From NCBI RefSeq assembly GCF_034044635.1, contig NZ_JAXCLX010000003.1, positions 372,001 through 436,000 of the forward strand: a stretch of DNA of 64,000 bases. The letters run 5' to 3'. Under the pieces are notes generated by a model. That model saw nothing but the letters and a program-made list of their open reading frames with translations. It was not told the origin of the DNA and made no database searches. Numbering within the stretch: the first letter of the stretch is position 1; each line of letters opens with the position of its first letter. Below are positions 25,266 to 33,851 of the stretch, piece after piece. The DNA comes from Dongia rigui. GTDB lineage: Bacteria; Pseudomonadota; Alphaproteobacteria; Dongiales; Dongiaceae. Both the position numbers and the translations under genes were made by a program.

Positions 25266-26429
25266 ATGAGCAGCTTTAAGCAATCACGTCGCAATTTCAT
25301 GCAGAATTCGGCCCTGATGGCCGCGGCTTTCGCCACGACCGGTACGCTGGGCCTGCGCCAGGCTTTTGCCGATCGCTCCAAGGAACTCAATATTCTGTGC
25401 TGGGAAGGCTACAACTCGGCCCAGGTCCTGGATCCGTTCCGTGAGTCGAGCGGCGCCACGGTAAAGGCGGAATCGCTCACCAACGACCCCACCATGATCA
25501 ACCGCCTGCGCGCTGGTGAAACCAATGTCTGGGATCTGATCAACGTCAACAATCCCTGGGCGCGCAAGATCATGTTCCCGGAAAAGCTCATCCAGCCGCT
25601 CGACCGCGCCAAGATGGAGCCCTATTTCGCGAAGATGGCGCCGGACTTCAAGCCGCCCTACAAATGGGCGATGGATGACAGCGGCGAGCAGCTGATCGGC
25701 ATGGCGCAGCGTTACGGCCCCTATAGCTTCGTCGTCAACACCGACAAGGTCAGCCGCGCCACGGCCGAGGATCAGGGTTGGGATCTCTGGAACGACGCCA
25801 AGAATGACAAGAAATACGGCGTCCTGGAATCCGACGATTGGAACGTCTTCAACATCTGCTGCATCGCCGGTTTCGATCCCTTCCGCGAGCACACGCCGGA
25901 AGAGATCGCGAAATTCACCGAAACCGCCAAGCGCGTCTTCAAGGGCGCCAAGGTGGTGGGCGACATCGCCACCATGAACCAGGCACTGGTTTCGGGCGAG
26001 ATCGACTTCCACATGACCGGCGGCACCTATTCCGCCTCGCCGGCGCGCGCCGATGGCAACGCCAATATCCGCGCCATCACCCCGAACAAGGGCCCGATGG
26101 CCGGCGGCAAGGGCGGCATTTCCTGGATCGAAATCACCTCGGTGGTCAACAATCCGGATGTCTCGCCGCTCGCCGTGCAGTTCCTCGAATATGTGCAGGA
26201 TCCCAAGGTTGCCCACACGGTGGCCTTCGCCGAGGGCACCTTCAACCCGGTGGCCCAGATGGGCAATCCGGAATGCTTCAGCCTCTTCACCAAGGAAGAG
26301 CTGGATGCGATCCAGTATGACAGCCTCGAGGAAGAGATGGCGCGGTCGGTTGAATATGACATCGTGCCGGATTACGACAAGCTCCTCGACATCATGACCG
26401 CCGCGAAGCGCGAAGCTTCCGGCGGCTGA
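25266..26429 (+). CDS. Spermidine/putrescine-type ABC substrate-binding protein with Tat signal
   Basis: 387 aa from ATG 25266 (GGAGAGGG upstream). Tat signal SRRNFMQNSALMAAAFATTG with cleavage expected after QAFA. The mature domain is PotD-like: LNILCWEGYNSAQVLDPF, DLINVNNPW, and a periplasmic two-lobe architecture. It should capture an amine or related cation in the periplasm and pass it to the permeases encoded downstream. A 13-bp stem-loop follows the gene. Shared promoter architecture with the dehydratase and microcompartment operons suggests it imports their substrate. Confidence 0.9.
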   Translation: MSSFKQSRRNFMQNSALMAAAFATTGTLGLRQAFADRSKELNILCWEGYNSAQVLDPFRESSGATVKAESLTNDPTMINRLRAGETNVWDLINVNNPWARKIMFPEKLIQPLDRAKMEPYFAKMAPDFKPPYKWAMDDSGEQLIGMAQRYGPYSFVVNTDKVSRATAEDQGWDLWNDAKNDKKYGVLESDDWNVFNICCIAGFDPFREHTPEEIAKFTETAKRVFKGAKVVGDIATMNQALVSGEIDFHMTGGTYSASPARADGNANIRAITPNKGPMAGGKGGISWIEITSVVNNPDVSPLAVQFLEYVQDPKVAHTVAFAEGTFNPVAQMGNPECFSLFTKEELDAIQYDSLEEEMARSVEYDIVPDYDKLLDIMTAAKREASGG

Positions 26430-26453
26430 TCCAGGCGCGTCCACATCAGGACA

Positions 26454-26489
26454 AGGATCGCCCGGCATTCATGCGCGCCGGGCGATCCT
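26454..26489 (+). terminator. Intra-operon stem-loop after the binding-protein gene
   Basis: Perfect 13-bp stem: AGGATCGCCCGGC (26454-26466) with GCCGGGCGATCCT (26477-26489), 10-nt loop and only a weak T-rich tail. It sits between the binding-protein gene and the ATPase gene, the usual place for an mRNA-stabilising or attenuating hairpin that keeps binding protein in excess over transporter. Confidence 0.75.
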
Positions 26490-26535
26490 GTCTTATAGAC
26501 CATCCATTGCCATACGATCCGGATACCAAGGGACC

Positions 26536-27603
26536 ATGAACGGCCGATCGCCCATTCTCCAATTGCGTGACCTCACCAAGACGTTCGGCAACTTCACCGC
26601 CGTCAAAGGCATCAGCCTCGATATCTCGGAAGGCGAATTCTTCACCATCGTCGGCCCGTCCGGCAGCGGCAAGACGACCCTGCTGCGCATGCTGACGGGG
26701 ATGGAAGGGGCCACCAGCGGCGACATCCTGCTGCGCGGGAGCCGCATCAACGATCTGCCCGCCAACAAGCGGCCAACCTGCATGGTGTTCCAGTCGCTGG
26801 CCCTGTTCCCGCATCGCACCGTCGGCCAAAACATCGAGTTCTCGCAGAAGATCAAGGGCGTGGAGCCAGAGAAGCGGAAGGCACGCGCCCTGCAGCTGAT
26901 GGCGCAGCTGCGTCTCCCTGAGAACTACTACGACAAGAGTGTGACCAAATGCTCCGGCGGCGAGCGGCAGCGCGTGGCCCTGGCCCGCGCCCTGGCCTAT
27001 GACCCCGACATTCTCTTCTTCGACGAGCCCTTGTCGGCGATCGATTACAAGCTCCGGAAAACGCTCGAGAAGGAACTCAAAGACATCCACCGCGAGACCG
27101 GCAAGACTTTCATCTACATCACCCACAGCCTGGAAGAGGCGATGGTGATGAGCGACCGCATCGGCGTCATGCGCAGCGGCCAGCTGGTGCAGGTCGGTTC
27201 GCCGCAGCAGATCTATTCGGCGCCGGAAACCAAGTTCGTGTCCGAATTCATCGGCGACGTGAACGTCATCGGGGTGCAGGCGACGGGCGCCAACACCGTT
27301 CATGCCGCAGAATTCGGCGTCGATCTCGTGACACAGCCGGTGCCGGCAGGATTCAAGGAGGGGCATCTGGTGGTGCGTCCCGAATCTCTCCGTTTCCTCA
27401 GCAGCCGCAGCGAGGCGCAGAATTGCTTGGAAGGTCGCGTCTACAATGAATATGTGCTGGGTTCGCGCATCCAATACCAGGTGCGCGTCGGCGAACATGT
27501 CTTCATCGTCGAGAAATTGCGCCAGCAGGCCTTCGGCGGTAGCCTCGACGATCAGGTCCTCATCGGCTGGGATGCCAAGGACAGCATCCTGGTGACGGAT
27601 TGA
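26536..27603 (+). CDS. ABC transporter ATPase, PotA type
   Basis: 355 aa. Walker A GPSGSGKTT (~36-44), Q-loop MVFQSLALFPH, signature CSGGERQRVALARAL, Walker B ILFFDEPLSAID and switch His in THSLEEAM. A C-terminal TOBE-type domain (~270-355) is typical of spermidine/putrescine and iron importers. It powers uptake through the two following permeases. Its stop overlaps an alternative TTG start of the next gene. Confidence 0.92.
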   Translation: MNGRSPILQLRDLTKTFGNFTAVKGISLDISEGEFFTIVGPSGSGKTTLLRMLTGMEGATSGDILLRGSRINDLPANKRPTCMVFQSLALFPHRTVGQNIEFSQKIKGVEPEKRKARALQLMAQLRLPENYYDKSVTKCSGGERQRVALARALAYDPDILFFDEPLSAIDYKLRKTLEKELKDIHRETGKTFIYITHSLEEAMVMSDRIGVMRSGQLVQVGSPQQIYSAPETKFVSEFIGDVNVIGVQATGANTVHAAEFGVDLVTQPVPAGFKEGHLVVRPESLRFLSSRSEAQNCLEGRVYNEYVLGSRIQYQVRVGEHVFIVEKLRQQAFGGSLDDQVLIGWDAKDSILVTD

Positions 27604-27614
27604 TTGGCAGCGCC

Positions 27615-28472
27615 ATGACCACTCTTGCCAAAATCTTCGCTCCCGGGACCAGGCATGCGGTACCGCTCATCCTCTTCCTGCTGGTTGGTTTTGCGGCGCC
27701 GCTGCTGGCCGTCATCGGCTTCAGCTTCATTCCGGCCCGCACCTTCGAATTGTGGCAAAGCTGGAGTCTCGACAATTATATCGAGATCTTCAATTCGACC
27801 AGCTACCTCTCCTTCCTGTGGTCGCTGGGCCTTGCCGCCGTCACGGTGCTGATCCTCGCCGTCATCTGCTATCCGATCGCCTACGGCCTGGCACGCATCT
27901 TTGGCAAGTATTCGACGCTGGTGACACTGCTCTTCACCATTCCGCTCTTCGTTTCCGAAAACGTCCGCCTCTATGGCTGGGTGTTGTTCTTCATCAAGAA
28001 CGGTGTCTTGCTCGGCACGCTCAAGGCCTGGTTCGGCATCGAACCCGACAGCTGGCTCTTCACCAGCGGCATCATCGTTTTCGGCATGGTCTATGTTTAT
28101 CTCCCCTTCATGCTGTTCCCAATGACGCTCGGCGTCTCCATGGTGCCGGACCAGACACGCGATGCAGCTTTCGATCTCGGCGCCACGCGCTGGCAGGTGT
28201 TCAAGGAAGTCGAATTGCCGCTCTCCATGCCAGGAATCATGATCGGCTTCCTGCTCTCCTTCGTGCTGGCCGTGGGGGCCATTGCCGAGGCGAAGGTATT
28301 GGGCGGTCAGCAGATCATCCCGATCAGCCATGATATCGAGATCGCCTTCACCTATGCCCAGAACTGGCCGCTGGGGGCGGCGTTGGCCGTGCTGCTGATG
28401 CTGGTGGTGGGGACGCTCGTCCTCTTCGTCCTGCGTCGCTTCGACCTCGACGCCATTCTGGGGCGGAGGTAA
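27615..28472 (+). CDS. ABC transporter permease, PotB type
   Basis: 285 aa from ATG 27615; TTG 27600, overlapping the ATPase stop, is an alternative. Six membrane segments and the cytoplasmic coupling motif DAAFDLGATRWQVFKEVELP (EAA loop). It pairs with the following permease to form the membrane channel of the spermidine-type importer. Confidence 0.9.
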   Translation: MTTLAKIFAPGTRHAVPLILFLLVGFAAPLLAVIGFSFIPARTFELWQSWSLDNYIEIFNSTSYLSFLWSLGLAAVTVLILAVICYPIAYGLARIFGKYSTLVTLLFTIPLFVSENVRLYGWVLFFIKNGVLLGTLKAWFGIEPDSWLFTSGIIVFGMVYVYLPFMLFPMTLGVSMVPDQTRDAAFDLGATRWQVFKEVELPLSMPGIMIGFLLSFVLAVGAIAEAKVLGGQQIIPISHDIEIAFTYAQNWPLGAALAVLLMLVVGTLVLFVLRRFDLDAILGRR

Positions 28473-28475
28473 GCG

Positions 28476-29294
28476 ATGGACGGCTTGACACCGCGCTGGC
28501 GCACCTCGCTCATCTGGGCCTGGACGGCCGCCATCGTCGTCTTCATGTATCTGCCGGGCCTGTGCCTGCTCCTGGCCTCGCTGACGTCCAGCCGCTATTT
28601 CATCTTCCCCATCACCAAATGGGGCCTCGATTGGTGGCAGAAGACATTCTCCTCGCTGGAAATCCACCAGCTTTTCAAGACGTCGATCACCATTGCGCTC
28701 TGTGTCACAGTCATCGCCGTGACCATCGCCCTCTTCGGCGCGCTCGCCTTTGCGCGCTATGACTGGAAGGGGCGCTCGATCTATCAAAAGATCGTGCTGC
28801 TGCCGATCTTCTTCCCGCAATCGGTTCTGGGCCTTGCCTTGCTGCTGTGGTTCAACGCGCTGGGGCTCACCATGTCCTGGCAGACGGCGGTCTTTGCGCA
28901 TCTCGTTTGGATCATTCCGGTCTGCACATTGGTCATTTCGATCCAGGTCTATTCCTTCGACCCGGCCTTGGAAGAGGCCGCCTTCGATCTTGGCGCCACA
29001 CGCTGGCAGGTGTTCAAGGAAGTGACCTTGCCCGTTCTCTTCCCTGGCATTTTCTCCGGCGCCCTCTTCGCCTTCCTGCTTAGCTGGGGCAATTTCCCGC
29101 TGTCGCTCTATACGACCGGCGCCGACACGACGATCCCGGAATATCTTTATGCCAAGATGGTCGCCGGCTACACGCCGGGCGTGCCGGTCCTCGGCACGGT
29201 GTCGACGGTGGGAGCAGCCGCCCTGCTCCTCATCGGCTACGCCCTGATCCTCGTCTTGCGCCGGCGCCGCGCCAGCGCACCGTCGGAAAACTGA
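28476..29294 (+). CDS. ABC transporter permease, PotC type
   Basis: 272 aa, GGAGGTAAGCG directly before ATG 28476, three bases after the previous stop codon. Six membrane segments and the EAA coupling loop EEAAFDLGATRWQVFKEVTL, nearly the same as in its partner. It is the second half of the importer channel. Confidence 0.9.
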   Translation: MDGLTPRWRTSLIWAWTAAIVVFMYLPGLCLLLASLTSSRYFIFPITKWGLDWWQKTFSSLEIHQLFKTSITIALCVTVIAVTIALFGALAFARYDWKGRSIYQKIVLLPIFFPQSVLGLALLLWFNALGLTMSWQTAVFAHLVWIIPVCTLVISIQVYSFDPALEEAAFDLGATRWQVFKEVTLPVLFPGIFSGALFAFLLSWGNFPLSLYTTGADTTIPEYLYAKMVAGYTPGVPVLGTVSTVGAAALLLIGYALILVLRRRRASAPSEN

Positions 29295-29326
29295 TCATCC
29301 AAGGAAAATAGCGGAGGCAACGCGCC

Positions 29327-30109
29327 ATGTTGGGGCAATCGATCAAGGGGAAATCCGTCATCGTCACCGGCGCCAGCAAGGGCATCGGCAAAGGCATCGC
29401 GCGGGTCTTCGCGCAGCATGGCGCGAAAGTCCTGGTGGTCGGGCGCGATCTTAAACAGGCCGAAGCGACGGCCAAGGAATTCGAGCAGGCGGGCGGGACT
29501 GCAAGCGGCTTTTCGGCGGATGTCACCAAGCTCGGCGACATGGAAAAGATGGCAAAGACCGCGGTCGAGCGTTACGGCACCGTCGATGTGCTCTGCGCCA
29601 ATGCCGGCGTCTTCCCGCAGGTGAAGATGGAAGATATGTCGCCCGAGACCTGGGACGAGGTGATGGCAACGAACCTCAAAGGCACCTTCCTGTCGGTCAA
29701 GGCCTGCATCCCATATTTGAAGAAATCCGGCGAGGGCCGCATTGTCATCACCTCCTCCATCACCGGGCCGGTCACCGGCTTCCCCGGCTGGACCCATTAC
29801 GGCGCCACCAAGGCCGGCCAATTGGGCTTCATGCGCACCGCCTGCATGGAACTGGCGAAATACGGCATCACGGTCAATGCGGTGCTGCCCGGCAATATCA
29901 AGACCGAGGGCCTCATCGAGCTCGGCGATGGCTATATGAAGGGCATGGCGGCGGCCGTGCCGCTCGGCAAGCTGGGCGAGGTCGAGGACATCGGCCATGC
30001 CGCCCTCTTCTTCGCCTCGCGCGAGGCAGGCTATATCACCGGGCAGACCATCATCGTCGATGGCGGCCAGATCCTGCCCGAAAGCCAGGACGCGCTGTCG
30101 CAGATGTGA
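29327..30109 (+). CDS. Short-chain dehydrogenase, candidate amino-alcohol dehydrogenase
   Basis: 260 aa, GGAGG before the start. SDR features: TGASKGIGKGIA cofactor motif (residues ~13-24), NAG at ~90, catalytic Ser in VITSSITG, Tyr-x3-Lys in THYGATKAG, and a C-terminal TGQTIIVDGGQ. It belongs to the classical FabG-like group. Mycobacterial RMM loci encode an SDR reported to oxidise 1-amino-2-propanol, and this gene lies in the importer operon next to the RMM-type operon, so the same role is proposed. It could be another alcohol dehydrogenase. Confidence 0.85.
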   Translation: MLGQSIKGKSVIVTGASKGIGKGIARVFAQHGAKVLVVGRDLKQAEATAKEFEQAGGTASGFSADVTKLGDMEKMAKTAVERYGTVDVLCANAGVFPQVKMEDMSPETWDEVMATNLKGTFLSVKACIPYLKKSGEGRIVITSSITGPVTGFPGWTHYGATKAGQLGFMRTACMELAKYGITVNAVLPGNIKTEGLIELGDGYMKGMAAAVPLGKLGEVEDIGHAALFFASREAGYITGQTIIVDGGQILPESQDALSQM

Positions 30110-30120
30110 TGCATCTCTAC

Positions 30121-30199
30121 CGTCATGCCCGGGCTTGACCCGGGCATCCAGTCTATCCAAGGCATCAGTGGATCCCCGGGTCCTCGCCCGGGGATGACG
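30121..30199. repeat. Intergenic palindromic element, copy B
   Basis: Begins CGTCATGCCCGGGCTTGACC and ends CCCCGGGTCCTCGCCCGGGG plus ATGACGG. Almost the same as copy A at 17821. It lies between the convergent SDR and AraC genes and could end transcription on both strands. Confidence 0.82.
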
Positions 30200-30214
30200 G
30201 CATGTTCGGGAAAT

Positions 30215-31270
30215 TCAGTGCGCGAGCTTGCGATAGGCGCGGGGGCTCACGCTGGTCCAGCGGGTGAAGGCGCGGGTAAAGGCCGATAGCTCGGAATAGC
30301 CCAGCAGCAACGCGATCTCGGTCAGCGGCAATTGCCGCTGGTCGAGATACATGCGTGCCAAGGATTGCCGCGTGGTTTCGACCGCGTCCTTATAGGTCAG
30401 GCCCGCGACTGATAATTCGCGTTGAATCGCCGCCGCCGGCACGCGCAAGGACATGGCAATCTGATCGAGGCTGGGATAGCCGCCGGGCAGGCTGACGCGG
30501 ATCGCCGTCTTCACGCGGTCCACCAGCCCGTCATCGCCGGGGCGGTGCGAGCCTAAGGATTCGAGGCATGTCTGCATCATGGTGAGGAGTTGCAGGTCAC
30601 GCCCAGGCATCGAGCGCTGCAGCAGTTCGGGGCGGAACAGCAGGGCATTGGTCGGCTGGCTGAAATAGACCGGCGCATCGAAGGCCGCTTCGTGTTCTTT
30701 CCAGAATTCGGGCCGCGGATGCTCGAAATGCACCTCGACCGGCGCCCATTTCGACCCGCAGCAATCACGGATCACATTGGTGAACATGCCGAGCGACAGT
30801 TCCGCATCCTGGCGCCGCTCGACGATTTCCGAGGAATAGATCTGGTATTCGAGACGCATCAGTCCATCGGCACCCTTCACCAGCTGCATCGCCGAGGATT
30901 CCTGGTGGAAATGAAACAGCCGCACCAGATTATCGAGAGCCGATCCCAGATTTGGTGAGGAGATCGCTGCATAGCCCCACATGCCGAGATCGCGCGGCTG
31001 GAACTGCTGGCCGAAATGGAGGCCGAAATTCCCCGGGCTGGTCTTGTCGCCGGCGATTTGGCGCGCCGCCTGCTCGAACAGGCGGCAATAGGCGGCAAGC
31101 TTCAGCTTCAAGGTCGGGGCACCCGCCATATCTGGGGCGATACCCGAATTGCCGAAAATGGAATCGACATCGCCGCCACGGGCCGAGATGAAATCCACCA
31201 CGCCCGTCGCCGCCGCCGCCAGCACGACAGGCGCGTCATTTCTGTGGGTGGTCGTGGCGGTCGTCATCAT
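30215..31270 (-). CDS. AraC-family regulator, paralog 2, divergent from the microcompartment operon
   Basis: 351 aa from ATG 31270; the reading back to 31630 covers the promoter region and is not used. Effector domain NFGLHFGQQFQPRDLGMWGY and HTH LPLTEIALLLGYSELSAFTR closely match the AraC protein at 19638-20687. Most residues agree by eye across both domains. It is divergent from the RMM-type operon, and the direct repeat begins 92 bp upstream of its start, exactly as for paralog 1. It probably activates the operon when pathway substrate is present. Confidence 0.9.
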   Translation of the reverse strand: MMTTATTTHRNDAPVVLAAAATGVVDFISARGGDVDSIFGNSGIAPDMAGAPTLKLKLAAYCRLFEQAARQIAGDKTSPGNFGLHFGQQFQPRDLGMWGYAAISSPNLGSALDNLVRLFHFHQESSAMQLVKGADGLMRLEYQIYSSEIVERRQDAELSLGMFTNVIRDCCGSKWAPVEVHFEHPRPEFWKEHEAAFDAPVYFSQPTNALLFRPELLQRSMPGRDLQLLTMMQTCLESLGSHRPGDDGLVDRVKTAIRVSLPGGYPSLDQIAMSLRVPAAAIQRELSVAGLTYKDAVETTRQSLARMYLDQRQLPLTEIALLLGYSELSAFTRAFTRWTSVSPRAYRKLAH

Positions 31271-31363
31271 CGTCCCCAGCCAAAGTTCACGAACCAGACT
31301 GCAGATAAGGCGCGATGATGGCACGGGGCCGGAGCTCGCTTCAAGCGGGCAAAGCTGATCAGC

Positions 31364-31417
31364 TGTCAAGATCACGCCATCACGGGTCAAGCGACCGTGA
31401 CCGGCCCGTTCTAGCCT
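31364..31417 (+). promoter_or_regulatory. Candidate AraC-activated promoter of the microcompartment operon
   Basis: TGTCAA (31364-31369), 16 nt, GTCAAG (31386-31391), 20 nt, TAGCCT (31412-31417). Same half-sites and spacings as at 20781 and 25069. The 21-bp period and the half-site overlapping the -35 position fit an AraC class II promoter. The predicted leader is about 100 nt. Confidence 0.58.
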
Positions 31418-31523
31418 GAACATGGATGGAAAAGCGTCGGCCGCTTTCAACGGCACGGCCCCCTTCAGGTTAACGAAGGGGGAATAAGAGCGCCTATCCA
31501 CGCCCTGGGAGCTAGGACGAAGC

Positions 31524-32522
31524 ATGAGCGGTATGCTCACGACGGAACAAATGTTGCGCGCGATCGACGAATTGGCGGCCGCGGCCCTGCCGCTTTGGGG
31601 GCTGGACGGCGCCGATTTGCAGCTCATCAACCATTCCGAAAACTGGACCTATCGCGTGCTGCCGAAAGGGGCCGCGCGGCCCGTCATCCTGCGCGTGCAC
31701 CGCGACGGCTATCACAGCACCGACGGCATCCGCAGCGAATTGGCCTGGATGCGTGCCTTGCAGGCCGAAGCGCAGGTGAAGACACCGCAGGCCATTCCGG
31801 GCAAGGACGGTGCCGACATCCAGACCGTGACGCATCCGGCCTTGAGCTCACCGCGCAACTGCGTCCTTTTCGAATTCATCGACGGCATCGAGCCGCCACA
31901 GGACAACCTCATCCCGCCTTTCCGCCAATTGGGGGAAGTAACCGCACGCTGCCACAATCACAGCGAAACTTGGACGCGGCCGCCTTATTTCGAACGCCTG
32001 TCCTGGGATTTCGAGCATTCGCTTGGCAAGACCGCCAATTGGGGCGCCTGGCAGGCGGGACCGGATTGCACGCCGGAGCGGGCCAAGCTACTGCAGCGCG
32101 CGGTCGACCTGATGGAAAGGCGCCTGAAGGCCTTCGGCCACGCGCGCAACCGCTACGGCCTCATCCACGCCGATTTCCGCCTCGCCAATCTGCTGGTCCA
32201 CAACGGCGATGTGCGCGTCATCGACTTCGACGATTGCGGCCTGGGCTGGTTCCTCTATGACGGCGCCACGGCGGTGAGTTTCTTTGAAGACCGCGCCGAT
32301 GTGCCGGAACTGATGGAAGCCTGGAAGGAAGGCTATCGCCGCCAGCGGGAGCTTCCGAAGGAAGACGACCACGAGATGTGGACCTTCATCCTGCTGCGGC
32401 GCATGACGCTGTTCGCCTGGATGGGCAGCCACGCCGAAACCGACCTCGCCCGCACGGAAGGCCCTGGCTACAGCACAGGTACCTGCGACCTCGCCGAACG
32501 CTATTTGAGCCAATACAGCTGA
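31524..32522 (+). CDS. APH-family kinase, candidate amino-alcohol kinase
   Basis: 332 aa. Aminoglycoside-phosphotransferase/choline-kinase fold: ATP-binding NWTYRVLPKG...VILRVHRDGY, catalytic loop GLIHADFRLANLLV (Brenner motif H-x-D-x4-N) and metal-binding VIDFDDCGLGWFLYD. First gene of the microcompartment operon. In RMM-type loci the APH kinase is thought to phosphorylate 1-amino-2-propanol so that the next enzyme can eliminate phosphate and ammonia. It carries no obvious encapsulation peptide. Confidence 0.88.
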   Translation: MSGMLTTEQMLRAIDELAAAALPLWGLDGADLQLINHSENWTYRVLPKGAARPVILRVHRDGYHSTDGIRSELAWMRALQAEAQVKTPQAIPGKDGADIQTVTHPALSSPRNCVLFEFIDGIEPPQDNLIPPFRQLGEVTARCHNHSETWTRPPYFERLSWDFEHSLGKTANWGAWQAGPDCTPERAKLLQRAVDLMERRLKAFGHARNRYGLIHADFRLANLLVHNGDVRVIDFDDCGLGWFLYDGATAVSFFEDRADVPELMEAWKEGYRRQRELPKEDDHEMWTFILLRRMTLFAWMGSHAETDLARTEGPGYSTGTCDLAERYLSQYS

Positions 32523-32546
32523 ACCCGATCGGGTCAGGAGTTGAAC

Positions 32547-33836
32547 ATGGTCGACCACACGCAAAGCCCGGAAAAGCGCGAGTTCATCGCGAAATCCAAG
32601 CAGTTCTGGAATCCCGGCAAGACCCAGGCCTGGCAGGATATGGGCGTCGATCTCGTCATCGACCGGCGCGAAGGTTATCTGCTGTGGGACATGGACGGGC
32701 GTCGCCTCATCGACCTGCATCTCAACGGCGGCACCTACAATATCGGCCATCGCCATCCCGAACTCATTGAAGTGCTGAACCGCGGCATGCAGCGCTTCGA
32801 TATGGGCAATCACCATTTCCCGAATATGGGCCGCACGGCGTTGGCTGAACGCCTGGCGCGCATCTGCGGCGGCGACATGCACTACACCATGTATGCCTCG
32901 GGTGGCGCCGAGGCGATCGACATCGCCTTGAAGACCGCGCGCCATGCGACGCAGCGGCGCAAGATCGTCTCCATCGTCAATGCCTATCATGGCCACACTG
33001 GCCTTGCTGTCGCCGCCGGTGCCGATCGCTTCAAGAAGATCTTTCTGTCGGACCAGCCCGACGATTTCGTCCATGTGCCGTTCAATGATCTCAATGCGAT
33101 GGAAGATGCCTTGAAGGGCAAGGACGTCGCCTGCCTGATCATGGAGACGATTCCGGCCACTTACGGCTTCCCCATGCCCCTTCCCGGCTATCTCGCCGAG
33201 GTGAAGAAGCTGTGCGAGCGCTATGGTGCCCTCTATGTTGCCGACGAGGTGCAGACCGGTCTGATGCGCTGCGGCGAGATGTGGGGCTACCAGCGCTATG
33301 GCATCCAGCCGGACATCATGGTGACCGGCAAGGGCATCTCCGGCGGCATGTACCCGATCGCCTGCGTGGTCGTGCGCGAACCCTATGCCGGCTGGCTGAA
33401 ACAGGACGGCTTTGCCCATATGTCGACCATGGGTGGCGCCGAACTCGGCTGCCTGGTCGCCATGAAGACGCTGGAGATCCTCGAGCGGCCGATGATGAAG
33501 CCGATGGTGAATTACATCGCCGAGACTTTCCGCAACGGCCTTCACGAGATCATGCGGCTTTATCCCAGCTTCTTCGTCGGCATCCGCCAATGCGGGCTGG
33601 TGATGGGCCTGGAATTCGATTTCCCCGAAGGCGCCAAGCCGGTGATGAAGCATCTCTACGAGAACGGCGTCTGGGCGATCTTCTCGACCCTCGACCCCCG
33701 GGTGCTGCAGTTCAAGCCAGGCGTGCTGATGACGGCCGATCTCTGCGCCGAGGTGCTGGAGCGCGTCGAGCGGGCGGTGGGCTTGGCTTATGCCGAATGC
33801 ATGGGTTCCGGCAAGCGCAGCACGCGTGCGGCGTGA
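32547..33836 (+). CDS. Class III aminotransferase-family enzyme, candidate amino-alcohol phosphate phospholyase
   Basis: 429 aa from ATG 32547 (CAGGAG six nt upstream). PLP fold type I: YASGGAEAIDIALKTAR, NAYHGHTG (ring stacking), ADEVQTGLMR (Asp to the pyridine N) and Schiff-base Lys in MVTGKGISGGMYP. Some class III members are phospholyases for ethanolamine phosphate or hydroxylysine phosphate. Between the kinase and the acylating dehydrogenase it should turn phosphorylated 1-amino-2-propanol into propionaldehyde, ammonia and phosphate. Confidence 0.87.
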   Translation: MVDHTQSPEKREFIAKSKQFWNPGKTQAWQDMGVDLVIDRREGYLLWDMDGRRLIDLHLNGGTYNIGHRHPELIEVLNRGMQRFDMGNHHFPNMGRTALAERLARICGGDMHYTMYASGGAEAIDIALKTARHATQRRKIVSIVNAYHGHTGLAVAAGADRFKKIFLSDQPDDFVHVPFNDLNAMEDALKGKDVACLIMETIPATYGFPMPLPGYLAEVKKLCERYGALYVADEVQTGLMRCGEMWGYQRYGIQPDIMVTGKGISGGMYPIACVVVREPYAGWLKQDGFAHMSTMGGAELGCLVAMKTLEILERPMMKPMVNYIAETFRNGLHEIMRLYPSFFVGIRQCGLVMGLEFDFPEGAKPVMKHLYENGVWAIFSTLDPRVLQFKPGVLMTADLCAEVLERVERAVGLAYAECMGSGKRSTRAA

Positions 33837-33851
33837 AGGAGTTGACGTAAG

